From assembly GCA_016790285.1 (NCBI GenBank), contig JAEUPJ010000033.1:29560-93559 (forward strand): DNA of 64,000 nucleotides, written 5' to 3'. The position numbers were made by a program, and so were the translations under genes. Below are positions 16,853 to 25,443 of the stretch, one piece after another; positions within the stretch are counted from its first letter, which is position 1, and every line of letters starts with the position of its first letter. The notes under the pieces are model-generated. The model worked only from the letters and a program-made list of their open reading frames with translations. It had not been told where the DNA came from and did no database searches. Source of the stretch: Roseateles sp. (lineage in GTDB: Bacteria > Pseudomonadota > Gammaproteobacteria > Burkholderiales > Burkholderiaceae_C).

Positions 16853-17827
16853 ATGGAAAACAAAGCCCACGCCCTCGCCGCCGGTCTCTTCCTGCTGCTG
16901 CTCGGCCTGGCCCTGGCCGCCAGCGTCGCCTGGTTCCAGGGCGACCGCACCGAGCGCGTGCACTACACGGTCGTCGCCCGCAGCGGCGTGCCGGGGCTCA
17001 ACCTCAAGGCGCCGGTCAAGCTGCGCGGCGTGGAGGTGGGGTATGTCGAGCGCATCGGCTTCGACCCGCAGGACCCGCGTCAGATCCTCGTGGACATCGC
17101 CGTGGACGCCGCCGCGCCCGTCTCGGCCGGCACGCACGCGCAACTCGGCCTGCAGGGCGTGACGGGCCTGTCCTTCGTGAGCCTGGAGGAGGCCGACGCG
17201 AGCGCGCCGCTGCGCCGCGCCCCGCCGGGGGCGCGCATTGCCTTGCGGCCCACGCTGCTGGACCGCCTGGCCGAGAGCGGGCCGGGGCTGGTCGCCGGCT
17301 TCGCAGAAACGGCCACGCGGCTCAATGCGCTGCTCAGCGAAGGCAACCGGGCGCAACTCGGCCGCACCCTGGCCGAGCTGGAGCAGGCAGCGACCGACAC
17401 CCGACGCCTCATGACGGCCCTGCAGCCCGGCGCGCGCGCCCTGCCCGGCCTGCTGCAGGACGCCGATGCCGCCACGCTGCGCGCCGACGCCGCGCTGCGC
17501 CGGCTGGAGGCCCTGGCCGCCGACGGCCAGCAACTGGCCCAGGACCTCAAGGCCCGCGTCGCCGTGCTGGACCGTCTGGACGCGGCCGCCGCGCAAGTGC
17601 AGGCAACGAGCCGCAACCTCGAAGTGGCCCTGGTGGGGGACACACCCCCACGCACGCGCCCGCTGCTGGCCGACATCGGTGCGGCCAGCCGCAGCGTGGA
17701 GCGCGCCGCGACCGAGCTGGGCGAGCAGCCGCAAAGCCTGCTCTTCGGCCGCAGCGGCCGCCCGCCCGGGCCCGGCGAACCCGGCTTTGCCGACCGGCTC
17801 AAGGCGACCCAGGGGGTGCAACGATGA
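16853..17827 (+). CDS. MlaD/Mce-domain protein
   Basis: A 324-residue protein anchored by one N-terminal helix (ALAAGLFLLLLGLALAASVAWF). It is followed by an Mce/MlaD beta-barrel domain (about 40-115: YTVVARSGVPGLNLKAPVKL, then VEVGYVERIGFDP, then GVTGLSFVSLEE). The C-terminal half is a long helical coiled-coil-like region (about 150-300) rich in Ala, Leu and Arg. Such proteins form hexameric rings in the periplasm that bind lipids. It starts 10 nt after the ATPase gene and overlaps the auxiliary lipoprotein gene by 4 nt (ATGA). Confidence 0.92.
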   Translation: MENKAHALAAGLFLLLLGLALAASVAWFQGDRTERVHYTVVARSGVPGLNLKAPVKLRGVEVGYVERIGFDPQDPRQILVDIAVDAAAPVSAGTHAQLGLQGVTGLSFVSLEEADASAPLRRAPPGARIALRPTLLDRLAESGPGLVAGFAETATRLNALLSEGNRAQLGRTLAELEQAATDTRRLMTALQPGARALPGLLQDADAATLRADAALRRLEALAADGQQLAQDLKARVAVLDRLDAAAAQVQATSRNLEVALVGDTPPRTRPLLADIGAASRSVERAATELGEQPQSLLFGRSGRPPGPGEPGFADRLKATQGVQR

Positions 17828-18399
17828 AGACGCTGCCCGCCCTGCTCGCCGCCAGCCTGCTGGCCGGTTGCGCCCTCACGCCCGCCGTGCCGGCCCGCAG
17901 CCTGTACGACCTGGGCCCGGCCGTGGACAACGCAGCGACAGCCGGCCCCCTGGCCTGGCGCATCGCCGACGTCACCGCTTCGCCCTCGGCGGCCGGCGAC
18001 GGCATTGCCTACCGGCTGGCCTTCCAGCAGGCGCAGCGCCTGGAGCACTACCGCGACAGCCTCTGGGCCGCGCCACCGGCCGAGCTGCTGACGCAACGCC
18101 TGCGCGAACAGCTCGCCAGCGCGCCCGGCTGCGCGGGCCGCCCGCCGGCCCTGCTGACGGTGCACCTGGACGCGTTCGAGCAGGTCTTCAGCAGCCCGAC
18201 CCAGAGCCAGGCCGTGCTGCGGGTGCACGCCACGCTCTGGCCCGCCGGCGCCAGCGCGCCGGCCCAGCAGCAGCATTGGCGGCTGGAGCGCCCGGCGGCC
18301 ACGGCCGACGCCGACGGCGCGGTGCGGGCGCTGTCGCAGGCGGTCGACGCCTGGCTGCCCCAGCTCGCCAGCTGGGCGGCCGGCGCCGCCTGCCGCTGA
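17824..18399 (+). CDS. ABC-type transport auxiliary lipoprotein (PqiC/PF03886-like)
   Basis: A 191-residue lipoprotein. The signal peptide ends in SLLAGC (C15 acylated), followed by RSLYDLGPA, the typical beginning of the ABC transport auxiliary domain. The middle contains YRLAFQQAQRLEHYRDSLW and LLTQRLREQLAS, matching the family's conserved '...Y....Wa..p...l...l...l' pattern. It should sit on the outer-membrane inner leaflet and complete a trans-envelope lipid transport path with the MlaD-like ring. Last gene of the operon; it ends 3 nt before the convergent metallopeptidase gene. Confidence 0.88.
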   Translation: MKTLPALLAASLLAGCALTPAVPARSLYDLGPAVDNAATAGPLAWRIADVTASPSAAGDGIAYRLAFQQAQRLEHYRDSLWAAPPAELLTQRLREQLASAPGCAGRPPALLTVHLDAFEQVFSSPTQSQAVLRVHATLWPAGASAPAQQQHWRLERPAATADADGAVRALSQAVDAWLPQLASWAAGAACR

Positions 18400-18402
18400 G
18401 CA

Positions 18403-19506
18403 TCAGGTCACCAGCAGCGACGTCACGCCCGTCTGCCCCGGGTGGTACAGGCGCAGCCGCACGTGGTAGCGCCGGCCGGCGAAGAGCTTGTAGGTGATGC
18501 TCGCGTTGCGGCTCTCGCCGCTGTCGTCGTCCGTGGCCAGATGGCGAGGCACGCCGTTGACCTCCTCGAACAGGCCGAGCAGCGTGTCCGACGCCCCTTT
18601 GGTGGCGATCGTGAACCTGCGCGACTCGGCAGGCTTGAAGAGGTAGTCCACCTGCTGGCCGGCCGCCAGCGTGAGCGACACGGCCTTGAAGGCCTCCAGC
18701 ACCGGCGTCTGCGCGGGCTGGCCCGGGTACCACTTCAGCACCCAGTCCTTGTCGGACTTGGACAACGTGCCGGGGGGCACGAGGCCATTGACGTCGTAGG
18801 GCTCGGGTTCGTCGATGAGGCCGGGCTCGAATTCGTACTCCATGATCGAGTCCGGGTCCCAGGAAGAGCCTTGCACGGCGCTGGTGTCGAGCTTCTGCAG
18901 GATGTTGCGGAAGGTCGTCTCGCGCGACCAGCTGTTGGGCGGCCTGCCGAGCGAGGCGTACACGGCCTCCTCGTGCCACTTGATGCCGGCGAACGGGTTC
19001 TGGTGCTCGTGCTCCATGCCCAGCACGTGGCCGAGTTCGTGCAGCGCGGTGCCGCGGCCGTAGGGCGTGGTGAGGTCCCAGCCGTAGACGGTGGTGGGCT
19101 CGTTGGTGGGCACGTTGAGCACGTCGCGCCCGACGGCGGACGCGGAGCTGCCGTCGGCCTCCGAGTAGCCGACGCGCACCTCGGCCTCGCTGAGCGCTGC
19201 GACCTCCTGGAACACGAGCCCGATGCCTACGGCCTTCCAGGCCGCGAAGGCGGCGCGCACCGCATCGGCCTGCTTCTTGGGCACGGCGTAGTGGCCGCTC
19301 TTGAAAAAGGCGTAATGCAGCACCGTGCCGTTGAGCCACTTGCCGCGCGTGCGCAGGATGGCATTGACGCGGCGCGGGTCGCTGGCGATGAGCCCCGGCA
19401 GCGAGGGCGGCACGCGTGGCGGCGTGCTGCACAGGGGCTTTTGCCCGGGGCGGGCCGCGGGCCTGACGGGTTTGGCGGGTTTGGCGGGTTTGCTGGGCTT
19501 GGCCAT
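18403..19506 (-). CDS. Astacin-like (M12) zinc metallopeptidase
   Basis: A 367-residue metallopeptidase. HELGHVLGMEHEH (residues 156-168) contains the zinc-binding HExxHxxGxxH of metzincins, and SIMEYEFEPG has the Met-turn-like segment. The N-terminal 20 residues are a Lys/Pro/Ala repeat (KPSKPAKPAKPVRPAARP) and no classical signal peptide is visible. The C-terminal 100 residues (LTLAAGQQVDYLFKPAESRR, then DDDSGESRNASITYKLFAGR) resemble a bacterial pre-peptidase C-terminal (PPC) domain, usually found on secreted enzymes. A strong GAGGAG ribosome site precedes ATG 19506. Either secretion by a non-Sec route or cytoplasmic action must be assumed; I cannot decide. Confidence 0.85.
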   Translation of the reverse strand: MAKPSKPAKPAKPVRPAARPGQKPLCSTPPRVPPSLPGLIASDPRRVNAILRTRGKWLNGTVLHYAFFKSGHYAVPKKQADAVRAAFAAWKAVGIGLVFQEVAALSEAEVRVGYSEADGSSASAVGRDVLNVPTNEPTTVYGWDLTTPYGRGTALHELGHVLGMEHEHQNPFAGIKWHEEAVYASLGRPPNSWSRETTFRNILQKLDTSAVQGSSWDPDSIMEYEFEPGLIDEPEPYDVNGLVPPGTLSKSDKDWVLKWYPGQPAQTPVLEAFKAVSLTLAAGQQVDYLFKPAESRRFTIATKGASDTLLGLFEEVNGVPRHLATDDDSGESRNASITYKLFAGRRYHVRLRLYHPGQTGVTSLLVT

Positions 19507-19612
19507 GCGGGTCTCCTCACAAGGCTGCAAAGGCAGCCATGCCGCAGCATGGAACCGCGGCGGCCGCAACCCAATAGCAGGATTGAGGAAGATCCCTAGC
19601 TTGTGCCCGCCG

Positions 19613-19999
19613 TCAGGCTGCGGCGATGCACTCGATCTCGACCCGCGCGCCCAGCGCCAGGCCGTTGCAGCCCAGCGCGCTGCGCGCGGGCAGCGGCGTG
19701 CTGCCGAAGAACTCGCGGTAGACCTCGTTGAAGGCGGGCCACTCCGCCATGTCCGCCAGCATCACGGTGCAGCGCACGAGGTGCTGCAGGTCCAGCCCCT
19801 GGCCGCGCAGGATGGTGCGGATGTTCTCCAGCGTCTGCCGCGCCTCGGCGCGCAGGCCGCCCTCCACCAGGCGCAGCTGCCCCGGCACGTTGCCGAGCTG
19901 CCCTGACAGGTAGAGCATGTTCCCCACGCGCACGCCCTCCGGAAACGGCACGCTCGCCGGCACGACCTGGCCGCTGTTGAATCGCTGGATCTCACTCAT
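19613..19999 (-). CDS. RidA family protein
   Basis: A 128-residue YjgF/YER057c/UK114-type protein. It has the usual YLSGQLGNVPG, an ENIRTILRGQGLDLQHLVRCTV segment, and a final segment in which R-S-A-L-G replaces the canonical P-A-R-x-x-V. RidA proteins deaminate reactive enamines and imines made by PLP enzymes. The ATG overlaps the stop of the upstream amidohydrolase (ATGA), so it is the last gene of a four-gene peptide-salvage operon. In that setting it probably clears imines formed during amino-acid breakdown. Confidence 0.88.
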   Translation of the reverse strand: MSEIQRFNSGQVVPASVPFPEGVRVGNMLYLSGQLGNVPGQLRLVEGGLRAEARQTLENIRTILRGQGLDLQHLVRCTVMLADMAEWPAFNEVYREFFGSTPLPARSALGCNGLALGARVEIECIAAA

Positions 20000-21945
20000 G
20001 GCGGGCTCATTCCCAGGGCTTGTTCGAGGGCGGCGGGCTCGTAGATACGCCCGCCCTTGATGGTGCGATGCACGCGTCGCACGTCGCTCATGCGCTGCAG
20101 CGGGTCGCCGTCGATCAGCACCATGTCGGCCAGCTTGCCCGGCGTGATGCTGCCGCGGTCCCGCTCCACGCCGAGCACGCGCGCCGGCACGAGCGTGGCC
20201 AGGCGCAGCACCTGCGCGGGCGCAATGCCCGCCTGCGCGTACAGCTCCAGCTCGCGATGCAGGCTGTAGCCGGCGAACCCGTCGCTGCCCGGCATGATCG
20301 TCACGCCGCCGTCGTGCAACGCCTTGAGCATGCGCAGCAGCCCGGGCAGGGCCTGGGCATACACGGCCTCCTTGCCCGCCGGCACGGCCACGGCGCCCGA
20401 GAGCTGGCGGCGCTTGACCACCGCCGGGAAGCGCTGCACCACAGGCCGCAGCGCCGGGGCGGCCCGCGCGGGCTCACCCGAGAACAGGCCCTCCAGCACC
20501 ACCATCGTCGGGTCCAGCACCGTGTGGTGCTCGCGCAGGAAGGTGACGAACTCGGCGAAGCGCCCGTCGCTGAAGTCGAACTGCGCGAGGCGGTCGGCCA
20601 GCACGGTGTAGCGGTCGCGCGTGCGCGTGTCCTTCACGTCGGGGAAGAAGTTCAGCAGGATGAAGTTCAGGTGCTGGATCTCGTCCGCCCCGGCCTCCAC
20701 GAAGGCGCGCGCGTACGTGAAGGCGGGCACGTGGCCGCTCACGCGCAGGCCGCGCTCGTGCGCGCGCTCGGCCACCGTCTCCACCAGTGCAGGGCTGAAC
20801 GAGGAGTAGATCTTGACCTGCGCATAGCCGCGGTCCGCGTACCAGTCGACCGCGGCGCGGGCCTTCTCGGCGTTGTCGACCTTCACGTCGGTGGGCCCGG
20901 CCAGCGGCCCGACGCCTTCGATGATGCCGGCCAGCAGCACGCGCGGGCCGAGCTCCGTGCCGGCGTCAAAGCGCTTCACGCGGGCCAGCATGGGCTCGTT
21001 GTCGTTGGCCATGTCGCGCGCGCTCGTCACGCCGGCGATGAGGTCGAACACGCCATCGACGTTGCTGAAATGCTGGTGCACGTCCCACAGGCCCGGCATC
21101 AGGAAGCGGCCGGCGGCGTCCAGCACCTCGGCGTCGGGCGGCGCGGCCACATCGGCGTCCGGGCCCACGCGCACGATGCGCTCGCCACGCACGAGCACGC
21201 TGGTGCCCTCGCGCACGGCAAGGTGCTCGGGGTCGAACAGGCGCGCGCCGCGGATCAGCAGCGCACCGCGTGGCGTGTGGGTGTGCTGACGGGCCAGCTG
21301 CGCATGCCAGGCCTGGGCGGCGGCCTGCTGCGCGGCCTGCAGTGGCGCGAGCTGTGGCGCCGCATCGGCGTCCAGCACCTCGAACCAGTCGTCGACGACT
21401 GCAGCCGTGTCGCCGTTCTCGTGCAGCCACACCGGCACGGGCGTGAACTCGATGCCCCGCACGCTCACCAGGCGCAGCGCCCCGTGGCGCGGCCCGGGCT
21501 CCAGCCGCGCCTCCCCGGCAGGCAGCAGCGGCAGGCGCTGGCCGGGCGCCTTCAGCAGCGCGCGGGCCAGCACGCCCAGGAACTCCGGCGGCGGGTTGGC
21601 CGGCAGGTAGAAGCCCGGCGCGCGTGTCTCGCCCGATTCGATGCGGTTGTGCCAGCGGGCCAGGCCGGCCGCGTCGCGCTCGAAGCGTTCGGTGAACTCG
21701 ACCTTCCAGTAGTCGTTGCCCCGGGCCTCGTAGGCCAGCGGCAGGCCGGCCGCATCGAGGCGCCAGCGCGCCTGGATGACGTCTCCCCGGCCGCGGTCGT
21801 TGAAGCGGTAGTCGGCCACCGTCGTGCCGTCCGGCGCCAGCGTGACGACCTGCGTGCCGGCCAGGTTGCCGTGGATCTGCACGCGGTCCTCCCGGGCGCA
21901 GGCCGCGCCCGCGACGAACGCCAGGGCGAGCAGCAGCCGCCTCAT
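19996..21945 (-). CDS. Exported M38-type amidohydrolase
   Basis: A 649-residue protein with a signal peptide (MRRLLLALAFVAGAACA). An N-terminal region of about 210 residues (VQIHGNLAGTQVVTLAPDG onward) is of unknown function. The amidohydrolase domain begins at about 225: GRFLMPGLWDVHQHF supplies the HxH metal pair, VSGHVPAFTYA a further His, and TIMPGSDGFAGYS the catalytic Asp. The ending ITPGKLADMVLIDGDPL is typical of imidazolonepropionase-like and Xaa-Pro-type hydrolases of the M38 family. ATGA overlaps exist with the dipeptidase gene before and the RidA gene after. Likely role: hydrolysis of peptides or cyclic amides in the periplasm. Confidence 0.83.
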   Translation of the reverse strand: MRRLLLALAFVAGAACAREDRVQIHGNLAGTQVVTLAPDGTTVADYRFNDRGRGDVIQARWRLDAAGLPLAYEARGNDYWKVEFTERFERDAAGLARWHNRIESGETRAPGFYLPANPPPEFLGVLARALLKAPGQRLPLLPAGEARLEPGPRHGALRLVSVRGIEFTPVPVWLHENGDTAAVVDDWFEVLDADAAPQLAPLQAAQQAAAQAWHAQLARQHTHTPRGALLIRGARLFDPEHLAVREGTSVLVRGERIVRVGPDADVAAPPDAEVLDAAGRFLMPGLWDVHQHFSNVDGVFDLIAGVTSARDMANDNEPMLARVKRFDAGTELGPRVLLAGIIEGVGPLAGPTDVKVDNAEKARAAVDWYADRGYAQVKIYSSFSPALVETVAERAHERGLRVSGHVPAFTYARAFVEAGADEIQHLNFILLNFFPDVKDTRTRDRYTVLADRLAQFDFSDGRFAEFVTFLREHHTVLDPTMVVLEGLFSGEPARAAPALRPVVQRFPAVVKRRQLSGAVAVPAGKEAVYAQALPGLLRMLKALHDGGVTIMPGSDGFAGYSLHRELELYAQAGIAPAQVLRLATLVPARVLGVERDRGSITPGKLADMVLIDGDPLQRMSDVRRVHRTIKGGRIYEPAALEQALGMSPP

Positions 21946-23003
21946 GCCCAGGCGTCCTGCATCAGGCGGCGGAAGTTGCCGCCCAGGATCTTGTCGATGC
22001 GCGCGCCGCTGTGCCCGCGCAGGGCGAGCCGCTCGGCCAGCTCCACGAACTGCGTGGGGCCGCACAGGTCGGGCAGGAACAGGCTCACGTCGGCCGACTC
22101 GCCCGGCGCACCGATGCCCATGCGGCGCCTCAACTCGGTCTCGGCAGCCAGCATGGCGCGGTAGGCGGCCAGGTCGTCGATGGCGGTGGTGCCGCCATCG
22201 GTGCCGATGCCGACGTGGTCTTCACCGCACGCGTCCAGCGCATGCTCCAGGTGCGCGATCAGGTCGGCCGACATCGGCTGGCCGGCCAGCCGCAGATAGG
22301 GCATGAAGTACAGCCCCACCACGCCGCCGCGCTCGGCCAGCAGGCGCAGCTCCACGTCGCTCTTGTTGCGAGGGTGGTCGGCCACCGCGCGACAGCCGGT
22401 GTGCGTGATGGCCAGCGGCCGGCGCGCCTCGCGCAGGGCGTCCAGGCAGGTGCGCTCGCTGCTGTGGCTCAGGTCCACGAGCACGCGCTCGGCTTGCAGC
22501 CGCGCGACGACCTCGGCGCCGAAGGGCGTGAGCCCGGTGTCATCGGGCACCGTCGCGCCGCAGCCCACGGCGTTGCGGCCGTTGTAGGTGAGCTGGATCA
22601 CGCGCACGCCAAGGCCGGCGAACAGCGCGATGCGCTCGGCGCTGTGGCCCAGCATCTCGGTGTTCTGGAAGCCGTAGATGACGCCGATCTGGCCCGCCGC
22701 GCGGGCGGCGTCGATGTCGGCCACGGTGTGCACCTTGCGCAACTGCTGCGGCCGCGCGCGGATGAAGGCGTCCCAGCCGGCGATGTCGGCCACCGTGGCC
22801 TCGAAGGGCTCGGCGCTGCCGGCCACGTGGCCGAGCGTGATGTTGACGGCAGTCAGCCCCGCGGCGTGTGCATCAGCCAGCGAGCGCTCGTCCACGCCCT
22901 GGCCGGTGCTCGTGTAGGCCATGGCCTGGCGGTCGCCAGCGCTGGGCTGGATGCTGAGGTTGGGGTTGTCGAGCACGCCCAGGGCGTTGATGACGATGTT
23001 CAT
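21942..23003 (-). CDS. Membrane dipeptidase (M19, renal dipeptidase-like)
   Basis: A 353-residue zinc dipeptidase. Family signatures include GQIGVIYGFQNTEML, GVRVIQLTYNGRNAVGCG, VLVDLSHSSERTCLDAL, LAITHTGCRAVADHPRN and DHVGIGTDGG. The HxD ligands expected near the N-terminus are replaced by NIVINALGVLDN, so metal site 1 may be altered: the usual D-x-H-x-D is not visible. No signal peptide is present, suggesting cytoplasmic location. The start overlaps the permease stop (ATGA). It would cleave dipeptides, possibly with D-residues, imported by the AmpG-like permease. Confidence 0.85.
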   Translation of the reverse strand: MNIVINALGVLDNPNLSIQPSAGDRQAMAYTSTGQGVDERSLADAHAAGLTAVNITLGHVAGSAEPFEATVADIAGWDAFIRARPQQLRKVHTVADIDAARAAGQIGVIYGFQNTEMLGHSAERIALFAGLGVRVIQLTYNGRNAVGCGATVPDDTGLTPFGAEVVARLQAERVLVDLSHSSERTCLDALREARRPLAITHTGCRAVADHPRNKSDVELRLLAERGGVVGLYFMPYLRLAGQPMSADLIAHLEHALDACGEDHVGIGTDGGTTAIDDLAAYRAMLAAETELRRRMGIGAPGESADVSLFLPDLCGPTQFVELAERLALRGHSGARIDKILGGNFRRLMQDAWA

Positions 23004-24274
23004 GGTTTGGGTCGCAGGAAAGGGAGCACCACGAGGCAGCTCAGGCCGACGAGGGCGTCCAGGCCGAGTGTCGCGGCATAACCCCAATGCTGCACGGCAT
23101 AGCCCTGCCAGACGAGGCTGTAGCTGATGGACAGGTTGGTGAGTGCCATGTAGGCGGCGAACTGCGTGGCCGCGACCGCCGGCTGCGTGATGCCCATGAA
23201 CACCGCCACGCGCGCGCCGTAGATGAAGCCGAACAGCCCGTTGTAGGCCAGCACCGCCGCCATGAAGGCCGTGACGAGCGCCGCGGGCGCCGCCTGCCCC
23301 GGCGCCCAGCCGTGCTGCTGCAAGGCCAGCATCAGCGCGAGCCCCGGCAGGCTCAGCAGCACGACATAGCTCGCCAGCGCCCGGCGCAGCGGCAGCCGGT
23401 CGGACAGCCAGCCGCCAAGCACGCAGGTCACGGCCGTGGCCGCCTGCGACGCGGCGGCCAGCCCGCCGATCTGGTCGTTGCTCAGGCCGAGGTCCACGGC
23501 CAGGTTGGCCTGCAGCCCCCGCGCCAGCGCCATCGCCGAGATGGGCAGCACGCCGAAGAGCAGCCCCGCAAAGGCCAGCCGCGAGCCGAACAGCGCGCGC
23601 AGCGCCTCGCGCACGAACCCGCCCACCTCGCCGGCCACGGCGCCGAGGCCCCCTTGCACCCGCGGCGGCACGGCCTCGACGTTCTCCCGCATCGGCAGCA
23701 CGACGAACGTCATCACCGCCAGGATCAGCACCGCGATCACCCCGATGCTGCCCGGCAGCCCGATGCGCCCGACCAGCAGCAGCGCCCCGCCGCCACCCAT
23801 CAGCACGCCCAGCGACTGCCCGCCGAACATCATGCCGCTGGCAAAGGCCCGCTCGTCTTCGTGCACGGTGGTGACGGCCAGCGCGTCCACCGCCACGTCC
23901 TGCACCGCGCCAAACAGGTTGTGCACGAACAGCAGTGCGGTGAAGACGCCGAGCTGCGTGGCGAGATCGAACTGGGCCAAGGGCAGCAGCGTCAGCACCA
24001 TCATCGACTGCGCCGCCAGGATCCAGCCGCGGCGCGGGCCGAGCCGGCGCGAGGCGATGAGGTCCACGAAGGGGCCATAGACCCACTTGAAGGCCCAGGG
24101 CAGCAAGGTCAGCGCGAGGAAGCCGCCGATCTCCGCCGTGCCCACGCCCTGCCGGCGCAGCAGCGTGGCCACCGTCGTCATCGCGAAGCCGACGGGCAGG
24201 CCCTCGGTCAGGTACATCAGGAAGAAGGCCGCGATACGCCCCTTGCGGGTCGCCAGCAGGTTCGGCAGTCGCAT
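23000..24274 (-). CDS. AmpG-like major facilitator permease
   Basis: A 424-residue MFS transporter with 12 predicted helices. The first segment, FFLMYLTEGLPVGFAMTTVATLLR, and the following FKWVYGPFVDLIASRRLGPRRGWI are typical of AmpG/RhtX-type permeases. NLFGAVQDVAVDALAV is the AmpG signature. AmpG imports muropeptides; the operon with M19 dipeptidase, amidohydrolase and RidA genes suggests import of peptides or wall fragments. ATG 24274 is chosen over 24298 because GGAGGGG lies 9 nt upstream. It is divergent from kdgK across 202 bp. Confidence 0.87.
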   Translation of the reverse strand: MRLPNLLATRKGRIAAFFLMYLTEGLPVGFAMTTVATLLRRQGVGTAEIGGFLALTLLPWAFKWVYGPFVDLIASRRLGPRRGWILAAQSMMVLTLLPLAQFDLATQLGVFTALLFVHNLFGAVQDVAVDALAVTTVHEDERAFASGMMFGGQSLGVLMGGGGALLLVGRIGLPGSIGVIAVLILAVMTFVVLPMRENVEAVPPRVQGGLGAVAGEVGGFVREALRALFGSRLAFAGLLFGVLPISAMALARGLQANLAVDLGLSNDQIGGLAAASQAATAVTCVLGGWLSDRLPLRRALASYVVLLSLPGLALMLALQQHGWAPGQAAPAALVTAFMAAVLAYNGLFGFIYGARVAVFMGITQPAVAATQFAAYMALTNLSISYSLVWQGYAVQHWGYAATLGLDALVGLSCLVVLPFLRPKP

Positions 24275-24476
24275 CGCCCGGATCCCCTCCACACGCATTG
24301 CGGTCGGGCGATTCTGGGAGGCGCCGGGGGCACGCGAGCCCCGAGGTTCCACCAGCGCGCAACGCGCAACCCGCGGCGCGCTCACGCGCTGGCACCCCGA
24401 GGCCGGGGTAAACCATGTGAAGAGAATGGACCGGCTGCGCTATCTTTATTGAACCGCTGTTTCATTTTCGATTTCC
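24275..24476. other. Divergent promoter region between AmpG-like operon and kdgK operon
   Basis: This 202-bp non-coding stretch is GC-rich except for an AT-rich patch at 24441-24476. That patch contains TATCTT (24441-24446), a plausible -10 for kdgK, and a KdgR-box-like palindrome immediately after it. Nothing recognisable was found on the AmpG side. Confidence 0.5.
24450..24464 (+). promoter_or_regulatory. Putative KdgR operator (kdgK operon)
   Basis: TGAACCGCTGTTTCA matches the enterobacterial KdgR core TGAAAC-N3-GTTTCA at 11 of 12 specified positions. It lies 3 nt downstream of the likely -10 (TATCTT) and 12 nt before the kdgK start, where bound repressor would block transcription. A KdgR homologue is encoded at 48890-49693. 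Confidence 0.6.
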
Positions 24477-25439
24477 GTGAACCTTTCTCCTGGGGCCAAT
24501 CACCGGCCCGTGTCGATTGCCGCCCTGGGCGAATGCATGCTCGAACTCCAGGGCCAAGCCTTCGGGCAGCTGCGCCAGAGCTTCGGCGGCGACACGCTGA
24601 ACACCGCCGTCTACCTCGCCCGCTGCGGCGGCGGCCAGCTGCGCGTGCACTACGCCACGGCCCTGGGCGACGACAGCCTGAGCGCCGGCCTGCTGGAGCG
24701 CTGGGCGGCCGAGGGCGTGCACACCGGCCTCGTGCAGCGCCTGCCCGGGCGGCTGCCGGGCCTGTATCTCATCGAACTGGACGACGGCGGCGAGCGGCGC
24801 TTTCACTACTGGCGCGGCCAGGCGGCGGCGCGCGCCTACTTCGACACCGCCACCACGGCGCTGGAGGAGCAGGCCGATGCGCTGGACGCGCTCTACCTGT
24901 CGGGCATCAGCCTGGCCATCCTGCCGCCCTCGGGCCGCGAGCGCGTGCTCGCGCTGATGGCGCACATGCGGGCCGCCGGCAAGGTGGTGGCCTTCGACAA
25001 CAACTACCGCCCGCGGCTGTGGGAGTCGGTCGCCGACGCGCGCTACTGGTACGGCCGCGCCTTCGCCACGGCGAGCATCGCCCTCATCACCGCCGACGAC
25101 CACCAGGCCCTGCACGGCCTGCCGAGCCTCGAAGCCGCGGTCAGCGCCGCGCAGGCCCTGCCGGTGGAAGAAGTGGCCATCAAGCGCGGGTCGCTGCCGA
25201 CCGTGATCGGCGGCGACGGCACCTGGCAGGAGGTGGCGACCGAAGCCGTGGCCCGCGTGGTGGACACCACCGCCGCAGGCGACTCCTTCGCCGCCGGCTA
25301 CCTCAGCCAGCGCCTGCGCGGCGCCGCGCCGGCCGAAGCGGCCGCCTTCGGCAACCGGCTGGCCGCACGCGTCATCCAGCACCCCGGCGCGCTCATCCCG
25401 CGGGACGCCATGCAAGACCTCCTCGCCCCCGTCGGATAA
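24477..25439 (+). CDS. kdgK: 2-dehydro-3-deoxygluconokinase (PfkB family)
   Basis: A 320-residue sugar kinase. The opening SIAALGECMLELQGQ, the substrate-binding LYLIELDDGGERRFHYWRGQAAAR and the catalytic DTTAAGDSFAAGYLSQRL at the C-terminus match KdgK. The enzyme phosphorylates 2-keto-3-deoxygluconate, the cytoplasmic end product of pectin breakdown, to KDPG. It starts with GTG at 24477; a second in-frame GTG at 24510 would also preserve the domain, and neither has a strong ribosome site. It heads an operon with a pectate lyase, a GH43 enzyme and a TRAP transporter, behind a putative KdgR box. Confidence 0.9.
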   Translation: MNLSPGANHRPVSIAALGECMLELQGQAFGQLRQSFGGDTLNTAVYLARCGGGQLRVHYATALGDDSLSAGLLERWAAEGVHTGLVQRLPGRLPGLYLIELDDGGERRFHYWRGQAAARAYFDTATTALEEQADALDALYLSGISLAILPPSGRERVLALMAHMRAAGKVVAFDNNYRPRLWESVADARYWYGRAFATASIALITADDHQALHGLPSLEAAVSAAQALPVEEVAIKRGSLPTVIGGDGTWQEVATEAVARVVDTTAAGDSFAAGYLSQRLRGAAPAEAAAFGNRLAARVIQHPGALIPRDAMQDLLAPVG

Positions 25440-25443
25440 ACCC

